From positions 142,910 through 206,909 of the forward strand of contig JANWWZ010000004.1 in NCBI GenBank assembly GCA_025057115.1: a stretch of DNA of 64,000 nucleotides, given 5' to 3'. The notes below the pieces were generated by a model that saw only the letters and a list, made by a program, of their open reading frames with translations, searched no databases and was not told the origin of the DNA. This stretch comes from Bernardetiaceae bacterium (lineage in GTDB: Bacteria; Bacteroidota; Bacteroidia; Cytophagales; Thermoflexibacteraceae). Every line of letters starts with the position of its first letter. The first letter of the stretch is position 1. This document shows positions 17,089 to 25,342 of the stretch, piece by piece. The position numbers were made by a program, and so were the translations under genes.

Positions 17089-17403
17089 ATGAGCACTGAA
17101 GTAATGACTTTGCGAGTAGATGCAACTAAACTGGAAAAGGTAGCATACATGCTTAAGGCGGTTGCTCATCCGGTACGCATTGCAATTATAGATTTGTTAG
17201 ACCAGTGTGGGCGGCTCAATGTGAGTGAATTGCAAACCAAGTTAAACATAGAGCAAGCGCTCCTTTCCCATCATCTAACTAATATGCGCGATCGAGGCAT
17301 CTTAACCGCTTCTAGGGAAGGGAAATGCATGTATTATGCCCTCGCTGATGCAGCCATTACCAATATTATTCACTGTATCAACAACTGCGCTAAAAAATTA
17401 TGA
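17089..17403 (+). CDS. ArsR-family regulator of the sulfide-oxidation module
   Basis: A 104-residue winged-helix repressor of the ArsR family: LKAVAHPVRIAIIDLL (22-37), then the recognition region LNIEQALLSHHLTNMRDRGIL (52-72) and a beta-wing (REGKCMYYAL). Cysteines are at 40, 80, 95 and 100. Cys40 and the C-terminal pair sit where SqrR and BigR carry their persulfide-reactive cysteines (near residues 41 and 107), so sensing reactive sulfur rather than a metal is a good inference. It is followed at 80 bp by the persulfide dioxygenase gene and then by the quinone oxidoreductase. A shared dyad motif supports local control. ATG at 17089 is preferred to a TTG at 17077. Confidence 0.85.
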   Translation: MSTEVMTLRVDATKLEKVAYMLKAVAHPVRIAIIDLLDQCGRLNVSELQTKLNIEQALLSHHLTNMRDRGILTASREGKCMYYALADAAITNIIHCINNCAKKL

Positions 17404-17425
17404 AAAGATGATGTAAGTCATCTTT
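17404..17425 (+). other. Weak hairpin between regulator and persulfide dioxygenase genes
   Basis: AAAGATGA pairs perfectly with TCATCTTT around a 6-nt loop directly after the regulator's stop codon. The stem is AT-rich and a T-run appears only about 10 nt later, so at most it is a partial attenuator between the two genes. Confidence 0.3.
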
Positions 17426-17482
17426 ATCAGCTTTGATTTTTTCAACATTTACGTGTGTTTATTTTTTAAACTTCTTACTGTG

Positions 17483-18874
17483 ATGAAAGTAGAGCAGTTG
17501 TACACAGGTTGCTTAGCGGAAGCAGCCTACTTCATTGAGTCTGCTGGAGAGGCAGCAGTTATCGACCCTATCCGGGAAATTGAACCTTACTTGAAACTGG
17601 CTCGGGAACGCGGGGTAAAAATCAAGTACATTTTTGAAACGCATTTCCACGCGGATTTTGTATCAGGTCATTTGGACTTGTCTCGCGCTACGGGAGCCCC
17701 TATTGTGTTTGGTCCTACTGCAAAAGCGAATTTTGATTTCATTGAAGCCAAAGACGGACAAATTTTCGAAGTAGGTAATGTAGCCCTTAAAGTGCTTCAT
17801 ACTCCTGGTCATACGCCTGAATCCATGTGTTTGCTACTTTACGACGAAAATGGAAAAGAACATGCTATCTTCACTGGTGACACGCTCTTTGTAGGGGATG
17901 TAGGACGCCCTGACCTGCTAGATGGAGTTATTATCTCCAAAGAAGAGCAAGTAAGCAATCTCTACGACAGTCTTAACAAAAAGATCAAGACATTGCCTGA
18001 TGATGTAATTGTTTACCCAGGTCATGGTCCAGGTTCCTTGTGCGGCAAGAGCATTGGCAAAGAGACCCAGTCCACCATTGGAAGGGAAAAAATGTACAAT
18101 TACGCTCTTCAGCCTATGAGTCGGGAAGAGTTCATGAAGCTAATTTTGGAAGACCAACCACCAGCTCCCCAGTATTTTGTCAAAAATGCCATGATTAATC
18201 GCATGGGATACGAGCCCATCGATGAAGTATTAGAACGAAATGTACGTCCCCTTAGCGTAACAGCCCTTGAATTGGAAGCCGAAGCGGGTGCTCTAATTTT
18301 GGACACTCGGAATGCCAACGATTTTGCAGCAGGTCATATTCCCAATTCTATGAACATCGGGCTGGATGGTTCCTATGCAGTTTGGGTAGGTACTTTAGTG
18401 AGCGATATTAAGCAGCGCATAGTGGTGGTAGCAGAAAAAGGACGTGAACGCGAAGCAATTTTGCGCCTGGCACGCGTAGGCTACGAAAACGTAGCAGGTT
18501 ACTTAGAAGGCGGTTTTGATACTTGGAAAAATGCAGGCAAGCCCACTGCTACCATTAATTGCATTAGTGCCACTGAATTAGCTGAGATCTACCAACCCGA
18601 AATGCCCATTTTAGACGTGCGCCGGGTAAACGAGTTTAGAAACGGGCACCTTCCCAATGCAATTAACATTCCCCTGCGCGACTTAGAGCAAAATCTCCAT
18701 CAACTTAATCCCAATCAGCTCTATTACGTTCACTGTGCAGGTGGCTACCGCTCTATGATTGCTGCTTCTATCCTTGTGCGCAATGGCTACCACAAGGTAG
18801 TAAATGTCAATGGAGGAATGGATGCTATCGCCAAGACCCAGTTGCCCGTAGTAAAAGAGGCAAAAGTTGCCTAA
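17483..18874 (+). CDS. Persulfide dioxygenase with two rhodanese domains (CstB/ETHE1-like)
   Basis: A 463-residue metallo-beta-lactamase-fold persulfide dioxygenase fused to tandem rhodanese domains. Iron ligands expected from ETHE1 are His54 in THFHADF, His110 in HTPGH and Asp133 in TGDT. The first rhodanese domain (about 258-350) has no active-site cysteine (VVVAEKGRERE), while the second has it (Cys418 in VHCAGGYRS). This inactive/active pairing occurs in CstB-type enzymes, which oxidise glutathione or low-molecular-weight persulfide to sulfite and pass sulfane sulfur on. It lies between the ArsR gene and the sulfide:quinone oxidoreductase, which makes the persulfide substrate. ATG at 17483 is preferred; a GTG-started N-terminal extension from 17453 has no family match. 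A terminator follows. Confidence 0.9.
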   Translation: MKVEQLYTGCLAEAAYFIESAGEAAVIDPIREIEPYLKLARERGVKIKYIFETHFHADFVSGHLDLSRATGAPIVFGPTAKANFDFIEAKDGQIFEVGNVALKVLHTPGHTPESMCLLLYDENGKEHAIFTGDTLFVGDVGRPDLLDGVIISKEEQVSNLYDSLNKKIKTLPDDVIVYPGHGPGSLCGKSIGKETQSTIGREKMYNYALQPMSREEFMKLILEDQPPAPQYFVKNAMINRMGYEPIDEVLERNVRPLSVTALELEAEAGALILDTRNANDFAAGHIPNSMNIGLDGSYAVWVGTLVSDIKQRIVVVAEKGREREAILRLARVGYENVAGYLEGGFDTWKNAGKPTATINCISATELAEIYQPEMPILDVRRVNEFRNGHLPNAINIPLRDLEQNLHQLNPNQLYYVHCAGGYRSMIAASILVRNGYHKVVNVNGGMDAIAKTQLPVVKEAKVA

Positions 18875-18905
18875 AAGTTGCCTAAAAAGTGTGAATTGAA
18901 ACAGG

Positions 18906-18941
18906 GAGGCAGCAAAATAAAAGCTGCCTCAAATTTTTCTT
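18906..18941 (+). terminator. Rho-independent terminator after the persulfide dioxygenase gene
   Basis: A perfect 8-bp stem GAGGCAGC / GCTGCCTC with a 9-nt A-rich loop is followed by AAATTTTTCTT. The next gene therefore needs its own promoter, consistent with the operator-like motif just downstream. Confidence 0.8.
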
Positions 18942-18954
18942 AATAAACTTTTGT

Positions 18955-18975
18955 ACATATGAGTATATATTTTTA
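18955..18975. promoter_or_regulatory. Second copy of the candidate ArsR operator motif
   Basis: ACATATGAGTATATATTTTTA matches the motif at 17042-17062 in 15 of 21 positions, with the common core ATATGAnnATAT. It lies between the terminator and the ATG of the quinone oxidoreductase gene, where an operator/promoter would be expected. Confidence 0.42.
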
Positions 18976-19013
18976 TTTTAGGGGGTCTCAATCACACCAG
19001 TAAATAATGTCAT

Positions 19014-20228
19014 ATGAAAACCAACTACAAATCGCACTATCAAGTGCTCATTGCAGGCGGCGGAAATGCAGGTATTTCGGTGGCCGCTCAACTGTTGCGC
19101 AAGGATTCCAAGCTAGATCTGGCTATCATCGAGCCCTCTGACAAACACTACTATCAACCCGCGTGGACTTTGGTAGGCGGTGGCGACTACGACATTAATG
19201 ACACTGTTCGCAACGAAGCAGACTTTATCCCCAAAAAAGCAACGTGGATTAAAGATAAAGTTACAAAATTTGACCCCGATAATAACAGAGTAGTTATCGG
19301 CAATGGTGATGCTATTACGTATGACTGGCTGGTGGTATGCATTGGCATTCAGCTCAATTGGTCAGCTATCAAAGGACTAGAAGGCAACTTAGGTAAAAAT
19401 GGCATTACTAGCAACTACACCTTCCAAACAGCTCCCTATACCTTTGAGTGCATCAAAAACTTTAAAGGTGGGAAAGCCATTTTTACTAACCCCAACACAC
19501 CCATTAAGTGCGGTGGCGCCCCTCAAAAAATTATGTATCTAGCGGCAGACTATTTCCGCAAACACGGAATTTTGGACAAAGCAGATATCCATTACTACTC
19601 GGGTGGAGCGGTAATCTTTGGCGTGAAAAAGTACGCTGAAACTCTTAACAAAGTCATCCAACGCTACGGCATTAAAACCCATTACAAGCACAACCTCGTA
19701 GAAATTCGCGCAGACCGCAAAGAGGCTGTCTTTGAAACAGAACAAGACGGACAGAAAAAGTACGTAGTGCAAAGCTATGACTTTATCCATGTTACTCCAC
19801 CGCAATCCGCTCCTGATGTTATTCGAAATAGTCCGCTTGCTGTGCCTGATTCTCCGGGAGGTTGGGTGGACGTAGATAAGCATACCTTGCGCCACAATCG
19901 CTACAAAAACGTCTTTGGCATCGGCGACAATACCAGCACTCCTAATGCCAAAACAGGAGCAGCCATCCGCAAGCAAGCTCCTATATTGGTAGAAAATCTC
20001 TACCGCAGCATTAATGGACAAGAAATTTCAGCTATGTATAATGGATATGGCTCTTGTCCACTAGTTACAGGATACGGCAAGCTAGTGCTGGCAGAGTTTG
20101 ACTACAGCAACGAACCTATCGAAACCTTCCCATTTGACCAAGGCAAAGAACGCTGGACTATGTATCAACTCAAAAAGCGCATCTTGCCTTGGTTGTATTG
20201 GAATAAGATTTTAAGAGGAACAGCTTAA
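19014..20228 (+). CDS. sqr: Sulfide:quinone oxidoreductase (SQRDL-like)
   Basis: A 404-residue FAD flavoprotein that oxidises sulfide to persulfide or polysulfide and reduces the quinone pool at the membrane. The FAD motif is IAGGGNAGIS (13-22). The redox cysteines are Cys166 in TPIKCGGAPQK and Cys348 in GSCPLVTGYGKLVLAEFDY, a pairing like the mitochondrial SQRDL group. A second flavin-binding GD is at FGIGDNTSTPN (301-311). The C-terminus (KKRILPWLYWNKIL) is amphipathic, as expected for monotopic membrane attachment. Together with the persulfide dioxygenase it forms a complete sulfide-detoxification or energy-yielding route. The short gene directly after it overlaps its stop codon. Confidence 0.92.
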   Translation: MKTNYKSHYQVLIAGGGNAGISVAAQLLRKDSKLDLAIIEPSDKHYYQPAWTLVGGGDYDINDTVRNEADFIPKKATWIKDKVTKFDPDNNRVVIGNGDAITYDWLVVCIGIQLNWSAIKGLEGNLGKNGITSNYTFQTAPYTFECIKNFKGGKAIFTNPNTPIKCGGAPQKIMYLAADYFRKHGILDKADIHYYSGGAVIFGVKKYAETLNKVIQRYGIKTHYKHNLVEIRADRKEAVFETEQDGQKKYVVQSYDFIHVTPPQSAPDVIRNSPLAVPDSPGGWVDVDKHTLRHNRYKNVFGIGDNTSTPNAKTGAAIRKQAPILVENLYRSINGQEISAMYNGYGSCPLVTGYGKLVLAEFDYSNEPIETFPFDQGKERWTMYQLKKRILPWLYWNKILRGTA

Positions 20229-20434
20229 TATCTACGCTAACCAAGCATAGAAAGCAACTGTTTGCGTTAGGAGGAATCTTAAGAGGAGGTGTCAGTGGTT
20301 GGGCATACTGGTACTACATCGGTTGCGAAAGTGGTACCTGCCCAATCACTTCTAACCCTTATGTGAGTACTCTGTACGGAGCTTTCATCGGATTGCTGTT
20401 ATTCTTTCCCGCAAAAACAGGTAAGTCCCTTTAA
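20228..20434 (+). CDS. DUF6132-like small membrane protein, non-standard start
   Basis: A 68-residue frame too short and irregular to be found by routine gene calling. Its core GWAYWYYIGCESGTCPITSN and the following NPYVSTLYGAFIGLLLFF match the pattern of DUF6132 proteins (GCxxGxCPITSNPxxxxxxG) with two hydrophobic segments. These occur beside sulfur-handling genes in Bacteroidota and other phyla. The frame from the upstream stop (20204-20206) holds no ATG, GTG or TTG. The likeliest start is ATA at 20228, overlapping the quinone oxidoreductase stop TAA, with CTG (20258) as the alternative; a sequencing error is also possible. Close coupling suggests a role in the sulfide module, such as sulfur-compound handling at the membrane. 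The start coordinate is tentative. Confidence 0.62.
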   Translation: MSTLTKHRKQLFALGGILRGGVSGWAYWYYIGCESGTCPITSNPYVSTLYGAFIGLLLFFPAKTGKSL

Positions 20435-20680
20435 AATATCTACTAAACTCCTCCAACTTCAATTCTCTAGACTTTCTCCTCCTTTATCCCTGAAAGACAC
20501 ACAGCGCAAATTGCATTGAAGCTATCTAAAAGTTAGCTCAGCGCACGTATACACAAAGCAAAGAGAGAGCAACTGCTATCTTTAGGAAAGTTGCGTGCCT
20601 GGCGTGTAGGTAACCTCTTCTTAAGTAGTTTGCATTTGGTATACTTGGAGTGCGAATTACTCGAAAGCCAAGCTATTATT

Positions 20681-21424
20681 ATGATGCTGCTAATAGCCCA
20701 CTGGGACAAACAAATATCCACTTGTGAGCCAATAGACATCTCCTTGCCTCTGGTTCCCAACGGAAAAAATGTTAATTGTTACAATGCCGAAGAGCCCACT
20801 GCAGAAACTATTCGTTTAGGGAATTTTATAGGCAGTGTGGCAGAAGGAGGGAGTTGCAACTACCAGCGCTTGCATCTTACTCCGCATGGCAACGGAACAC
20901 ATACCGAATGCTACGGGCATATTTCAGATGATGGAGCGACCATTCACCAATGTTTAAGAAAATTTTTGTTCATGGCTCGGCTAGTGAGCATAGCTCCTCT
21001 TCCTCAATCCAATGGCGACTGTTGCATTATGCCAGAGCAACTAGCCCCAGTGATTGAGAAAAATCCTCCCGAGGCGCTTTTAGTTAGGACTTTGCCCAAT
21101 CCAGAGGAAAAGAAAACGCGGCGCTATTCAGGTACTAACCCGCCTTATTTTCACCCTGAATGCGGCAAGCAACTAGCGGCAGCCAAAGTAGAGCATTTGC
21201 TTTGCGATTTGCCTTCAGTGGACAAAGAACAGGACGGCGGCAAGCTACTCATGCACCGCTATTTTTGGCAGTATCCTCATGCTACTCGTAGCCATTGTAC
21301 GATTACCGAGCTCATCTACGTGCCTGACTGCATTCCCGATGGCGAATATTTACTCCAGCTGAATATCATGAGCCTTATGTTGGATGCCTCGCCCAGCAAG
21401 CCCGTGCTATATGCTTTAAAGTGA
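20681..21424 (+). CDS. Cyclase-family (kynurenine formamidase-like) metal-dependent hydrolase
   Basis: A 247-residue protein of the cyclase/KynB superfamily (PF04199). The metal motif, usually HxGTHxDxP, appears as HGNGTHTECYGH (residues 69-80), with Glu in place of the usual Asp. Other family features are PIDISLPLVP (17-26), LLVRTLP and a late RYSGTNPPYF. Members hydrolyse formamides, cyclic amides or lactones; the substrate here is unknown. It converges with the orphan HyuA gene, an amide/hydantoin-type ATPase, which hints at related chemistry but is not proof. ATG at 20681 is chosen; the longer frame from 20591 starts with a non-ATG codon and has no matching residues. Confidence 0.72.
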   Translation: MMLLIAHWDKQISTCEPIDISLPLVPNGKNVNCYNAEEPTAETIRLGNFIGSVAEGGSCNYQRLHLTPHGNGTHTECYGHISDDGATIHQCLRKFLFMARLVSIAPLPQSNGDCCIMPEQLAPVIEKNPPEALLVRTLPNPEEKKTRRYSGTNPPYFHPECGKQLAAAKVEHLLCDLPSVDKEQDGGKLLMHRYFWQYPHATRSHCTITELIYVPDCIPDGEYLLQLNIMSLMLDASPSKPVLYALK

Positions 21425-21465
21425 GCTAGTCCATGCTTTTGCTTACTTACTCGCTCCACACGTTG

Positions 21466-23568
21466 CTAATTTCTCGCATCGTTGAAAGAACACTCAAGCA
21501 AGTCGATGACGATGTTGCGAAAGTCATCTACGTATGCGCTGGCATGGCTACCCACAATAGTAGTTGATTCCATTTCTTCAATCACTGCTGGACCTTGCAA
21601 ATTGTCTCCTGGCTGAAGCATATAGCGATTATAAACAGGGCACTGACGCGCTACAGGCTTGTTCTCCTCCATAAAATACACGGTGCGGTAACCTTTCAAA
21701 GCCTGCATGCCCCTTGTCTCTACTGCCTGACGCGGCTGCAATGAAGGAGAGGGAACGCTCACTATCACGCGCCAGGTGACAACTTCTATGCCAATATCGT
21801 CTATGCTTCTACCATATCGCTGGCGATAGGCTTCTGTAAAGCGATGGTAGATTTCTGGTATGCTTTCCTCAGACAACCTACCGTTGGGCATACTAACGGC
21901 AATTTCATGTCCTTGCCCTGAGTAGCGCATGTCTGCAAGGCGCGCAATTTGTGCACAAGCTCGGTTGAAGCCTGCTTTTTCTACAAAGCGCATGCCTTCT
22001 TCTTCCATTTCAGCCAGCAAGTCATTGAGTTGTTGCCAATTTATTTCTTTTATAGGACAAACCCAACTGCGGATTTGCTCACTGGCTACGGGGGAAACCA
22101 AAAAGCCGAGCGCGGAAACTACTCCCGCCCCTACGGGAATGATCAAACGCGGCACGTTGAGCAGGCGCGCCACTTGAAAGGCATGCACGGGTCCAGCACC
22201 TCCAAAAGCTAGCATGGCATAATGGCGCGGGTCGCGACCTTTTTCTAAAATATGCACCCGAGCGGCATTAGCCATATTTTCATTTACTATGCGGTGCACA
22301 CCCATGGCCGCTTCTTCTACAGTAATTCCTAAAGGGCGGGCAAGATGCATTTCTATGGCTGTGCGAGCTGCTTGCAAGTCAAGTGGCATTTTGCCGCCTA
22401 AGAAATAAGTTGGGTTTAAATAGCCCAGTACTAAATCGCAATCGGTAACAGTTGGGCGAGTACCTCCGCGTCCGTAGCAAGCTGGTCCAGGCTCAGAAGC
22501 GGCACTTTCTGGACCTACTTTGAGCAATCCCAAAGCATCTATGTAAGCAATGCTGCCACCACCTGCCCCAATTTCAATTAAATCTATTACGGGAATTCGC
22601 ACTGGCAAGCCGCTGCCTTTTTTGAAGCGCCTTACTCGCGCTGCTTCAAACTGGTTTGTGATCTCTGGCTGGTAATGGTTGATGAGGCATGTTTTGGCTG
22701 TAGTGCCGCCCATGTCAAAGGCTATTAGATTGGGTTGATTCATCAATTTGCCGTAAAAAACCCCTGCCATAGCTCCACCTGCTGGACCAGACTCTAACAA
22801 CTGAATGGGATTTTGACGCGCTCCCTCAACGGTGGTCAGCTTGCCGCTGGAAACCATGATGTGTACCGTGCCCCTAAAGCCCATCTGCCGCAATCGATTT
22901 TCTAAGTTAGCTAAGTACTGGTCTGTAATGGGCTGTACGTAGGCATTCATTGCTGTGGCAGAAGTGCGTTCATACTCGCGAATCTCAGGCATTATTTGGC
23001 AAGAGAGGCTTACATAAATGTTGGAATGGTGTTTTTTAATATACTCGCCTACTGCTTTTTCATGCACGGGATTGACAAAGGAATGCAGAAAACAAACGGC
23101 AATAGACTGCACGCCAGCCTTTACTAACTCATCCACCACTTGGGCTATTTCTGCTTCCTTGATAGGGGTAATCACTTCGCCTTTGTAGTTGATGCGCTCT
23201 GTGATGCCTTTACGCAAAGATCGAGGCACTAAAGGTTCTGGCATGGCAATGTGGAGGTCGTAAATATCGTAGCGCAATTCGCGCCCAATTTCTAGGACAT
23301 CTTCAAAGCCTTTGGTGGTAATCAAGCCAGTAAGGGCACCGCGTCGCTCAATGACGGCATTTGTTACCAGGGTAGTGCCGTGTACGATAGTAGTCAGTTG
23401 AGAGGGACCTACTCCTACGCGCTCTAACAGTTCAGTCATTCCTTTGATGATGCCGTTGGAAGGATCGTCGTAGGTAGTCAAAGTTTTGCCGAAGTGAAGT
23501 TGGCCTGTTTGTTCATCCAGTAGAACAAGGTCAGTAAAAGTGCCACCGATATCTATGCCGAGTTTCAT
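21466..23568 (-). CDS. Hydantoinase/oxoprolinase family protein, A-type subunit (HyuA), orphan
   Basis: A 700-residue ATP-dependent amidohydrolase subunit. The actin-like fold opens with KLGIDIGGTFTDLVLLDE, the phosphate-1 loop; HGTTLVTNAVIERRGA, LLESGPAGGAMAGVF and AFDMGGTTAKTCL are all HyuA signatures. Members act on hydantoins, 5-oxoproline, N-methylhydantoin, or as acetone/acetophenone carboxylase subunits, nearly always with a HyuB partner. No hyuB is present here: the downstream gene is on the other strand. It may work with a distant HyuB or be a single-chain variant. A perfect stem-loop separates it from the SDR gene upstream, so it may be a separate transcript. Substrate unknown. Confidence 0.85.
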   Translation of the reverse strand: MKLGIDIGGTFTDLVLLDEQTGQLHFGKTLTTYDDPSNGIIKGMTELLERVGVGPSQLTTIVHGTTLVTNAVIERRGALTGLITTKGFEDVLEIGRELRYDIYDLHIAMPEPLVPRSLRKGITERINYKGEVITPIKEAEIAQVVDELVKAGVQSIAVCFLHSFVNPVHEKAVGEYIKKHHSNIYVSLSCQIMPEIREYERTSATAMNAYVQPITDQYLANLENRLRQMGFRGTVHIMVSSGKLTTVEGARQNPIQLLESGPAGGAMAGVFYGKLMNQPNLIAFDMGGTTAKTCLINHYQPEITNQFEAARVRRFKKGSGLPVRIPVIDLIEIGAGGGSIAYIDALGLLKVGPESAASEPGPACYGRGGTRPTVTDCDLVLGYLNPTYFLGGKMPLDLQAARTAIEMHLARPLGITVEEAAMGVHRIVNENMANAARVHILEKGRDPRHYAMLAFGGAGPVHAFQVARLLNVPRLIIPVGAGVVSALGFLVSPVASEQIRSWVCPIKEINWQQLNDLLAEMEEEGMRFVEKAGFNRACAQIARLADMRYSGQGHEIAVSMPNGRLSEESIPEIYHRFTEAYRQRYGRSIDDIGIEVVTWRVIVSVPSPSLQPRQAVETRGMQALKGYRTVYFMEENKPVARQCPVYNRYMLQPGDNLQGPAVIEEMESTTIVGSHASAYVDDFRNIVIDLLECSFNDARN

Positions 23569-23607
23569 GGATGAAAAATTTCGAGTAATGACAAAACCAA
23601 TTATGAG

Positions 23608-23636
23608 CGACCTTTTTCCAGAGACGGCAAAGGTCG
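23608..23636 (-). other. Stem-loop between SDR and HyuA genes
   Basis: CGACCTTT and AAAGGTCG form a perfect 8-bp stem around a 13-nt loop, 30-60 bp past the SDR stop codon and just ahead of the HyuA start. There is no T-run after it on the minus strand, so RNA processing or weak termination is possible. Confidence 0.35.
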
Positions 23637-23666
23637 TAAGGTAGAAAATGTTTCCAAAGTAAAGAT

Positions 23667-24509
23667 TTAATGGTATTCTTCTCCGCCGCTGACATTCATT
23701 GCCTCGCCTGTGATGTAGGCTGCCATGTCGGAAGCCAAGAACAAACAGGCTTTGGCGATGTCTTCCACCATGCCCGTGCGCCCGAGTGGATTGCGGTCGC
23801 GGATGCCTTGCAGATAGGTATCGTAGTCCAAGCCAAATTTTTCGCTAAAAAACTGATTTTGCCAGTGCCCAAGCCCTGTAGTGATGTGATTAGGACAAAC
23901 GGCATTGACGCGAATGCCATATTTCCCTAGTTCAACTGCATTTGAGCGAGTAAGACCTACTAGTCCATGCTTAGAAGCTGTGTAAGCAGCCGCGTAAGGA
24001 AACCCCGATTTAGCTGCCTGACTGGCAATGTTGATGATGCAACCACCTTTACCTTGCTCTATCATGCGGATAGCCGCTTGCTGGCTGCACAGGAAAGCGC
24101 CTTTGAGATTGACATCCAACACAGCATCCCAGCTAGATTCTTTGAATTCAGTAAAAGGCTCCATCAAATAGCCTACGCCAGCATTGTTGATGAGCACGTC
24201 AATACTGCCGAAGGTTTCAACTGCTTTGTCAATTAAATTTTTACAATCAGCGGCGATGCGTACATCACAAGGCACGGCGATGGCTTTTGCCCCGCGAGCT
24301 ATGCAATCTTGAACAATGGCATTCATCTCTTCAGTAGTGCCAATGTGTTCAGCACTAAACTGCTCACCTTTGGGTTGCCCTAAGTCAGAAATGACTATGT
24401 TGGAACCCATTTCAGCAAAGGCATAGGCAATGGCTTCACCGATCCCTTTTCGCCTGCCTGAGCCTGTAATAACCACAGTTTTGCCTTTTAAATCTTCAAA
24501 AGGTTTCAT
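23667..24509 (-). CDS. Short-chain dehydrogenase/reductase
   Basis: A 280-residue classical SDR. The cofactor loop is TVVITGSGRRKGIGEAIA (residues 11-28), with basic residues after the second Gly that usually point to NADP. Then come the structural NNAG motif (LINNAGVGYL), catalytic Ser in NIASQAAKSG and YTASK (Tyr/Lys pair). The C-terminal motif VSGGEEYH replaces the usual GG ending. It oxidises or reduces an alcohol/ketone; the substrate is not known. Its start overlaps the stop of the STAS-like gene by 4 bp (ATGA), so the two are translationally coupled within the 24-28 kb operon. Confidence 0.88.
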   Translation of the reverse strand: MKPFEDLKGKTVVITGSGRRKGIGEAIAYAFAEMGSNIVISDLGQPKGEQFSAEHIGTTEEMNAIVQDCIARGAKAIAVPCDVRIAADCKNLIDKAVETFGSIDVLINNAGVGYLMEPFTEFKESSWDAVLDVNLKGAFLCSQQAAIRMIEQGKGGCIINIASQAAKSGFPYAAAYTASKHGLVGLTRSNAVELGKYGIRVNAVCPNHITTGLGHWQNQFFSEKFGLDYDTYLQGIRDRNPLGRTGMVEDIAKACLFLASDMAAYITGEAMNVSGGEEYH

Positions 24510-24946
24510 ACTCCTTTGCCATTTGGGATGGGAAAACTATTCAGGTCAGATAATAACCAAGCGCGCGCATCTTCCAAAGTAGTAAAATAGCGCACTTGGA
24601 GGTTGCCCGATTGAGCCAGCCGCTGGTTTTCTATCTTGACAGAAAACTCACTAAAAAGGTTTTTCGCTGGAATAATGGCAACTTTTCTACTACAGGGCAT
24701 TGCCTTATCGAATGAAGGTTGCCAGTGTTGGTAAAACCATTGGTGGTCATGGGGATGTAAGTTCATGTTTCGTTGGTCCAATAGCCAGCGGCGCACTTTG
24801 TGAGCAATGGCAAACTCTCCTGCTTTGCAGGTAGCTGCTTTAAATTCTTCCGATTTTGTGATGATGCCAAAATAAGACACTGCGATAATTTCACTTTGTG
24901 GTTCAAAGCATATCTGTAAAGTCGTTCCTTTAAAGATGATTTCCAT
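24506..24946 (-). CDS. STAS/SpoIIAA-like domain protein
   Basis: A 146-residue soluble protein. The pattern IIAVSYFGIITKSEEFKA followed by WLLDQRNMNLHPHDHQWF and a late VRYFTTLEDARAWLLS resembles the STAS/SpoIIAA-like (Sec14-related) hypothetical family widespread in Bacteroidota. No Ser/Thr phosphorylation site can be assigned with confidence. It overlaps the downstream SDR by 4 bp and follows the HapK-like gene after a 40-bp gap, so it is part of the operon. Function unknown; a lipid- or ligand-sensing role is only a guess. Confidence 0.5.
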   Translation of the reverse strand: MEIIFKGTTLQICFEPQSEIIAVSYFGIITKSEEFKAATCKAGEFAIAHKVRRWLLDQRNMNLHPHDHQWFYQHWQPSFDKAMPCSRKVAIIPAKNLFSEFSVKIENQRLAQSGNLQVRYFTTLEDARAWLLSDLNSFPIPNGKGV

Positions 24947-24986
24947 GCAAAAAGTTCGTCCTCTGGGTTAGATACAGGTGTAAAAG

Positions 24987-25298
24987 CTAAATTTCTTCCG
25001 TGATAATGAAAATGGGATTATCTGCAAATTGGCGAAATTTTGCTGGAATTTCTGCCATTTTGGGCTCGGCTTGGATATCTGCCAGGAGATTTTCCACCGA
25101 ATCAAAATGAATCACTTCAAAATACTTGTAGGGCGGTGTGCCCTCTGCTCCGAAGAGTCCTGAAGCTTTGTACACTTTAAAGTCGCTAACAGACTTTAAG
25201 CCTTTTACTGTGGGAATGTCTAATTCCCGTGCAAACTGTTCGTAGTCAGCTTCTGATACGCCTTCTTTCAGGTTAAAGAGCACGATAAGGGTTTTCAT
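24987..25298 (-). CDS. RedY/HapK-like dimeric alpha-beta barrel protein
   Basis: A 103-residue protein of the RedY-like/HapK group (dimeric alpha-beta barrel fold). The pattern MKTLIVLFNLKEGV, YEQFARELDIPTVKGLKSV, FKVYKASGLFG, YKYFEVIHF and FRQFADNPIFIITEEI fits this family throughout. The name comes from prodigiosin clusters (HapK, RedY); some members catalyse cyclisations, most are uncharacterised. Here it is part of a catabolic-looking operon, so a small-molecule rearrangement or chaperoning role is likelier than antibiotic synthesis. ATG at 25298 is chosen; the upstream extension from 25346 has no family match. Confidence 0.72.
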   Translation of the reverse strand: MKTLIVLFNLKEGVSEADYEQFARELDIPTVKGLKSVSDFKVYKASGLFGAEGTPPYKYFEVIHFDSVENLLADIQAEPKMAEIPAKFRQFADNPIFIITEEI

Positions 25299-25342
25299 AG
25301 AGGTGTGATTTTTATGGATGAGAAGAATAAAAAATTCTTTGC

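Noticed and set aside
19539..20021. A 160-residue minus-strand frame inside the quinone oxidoreductase gene
   Set aside because: The plus-strand gene has all the flavin and cysteine motifs, so the antisense frame is a by-product.
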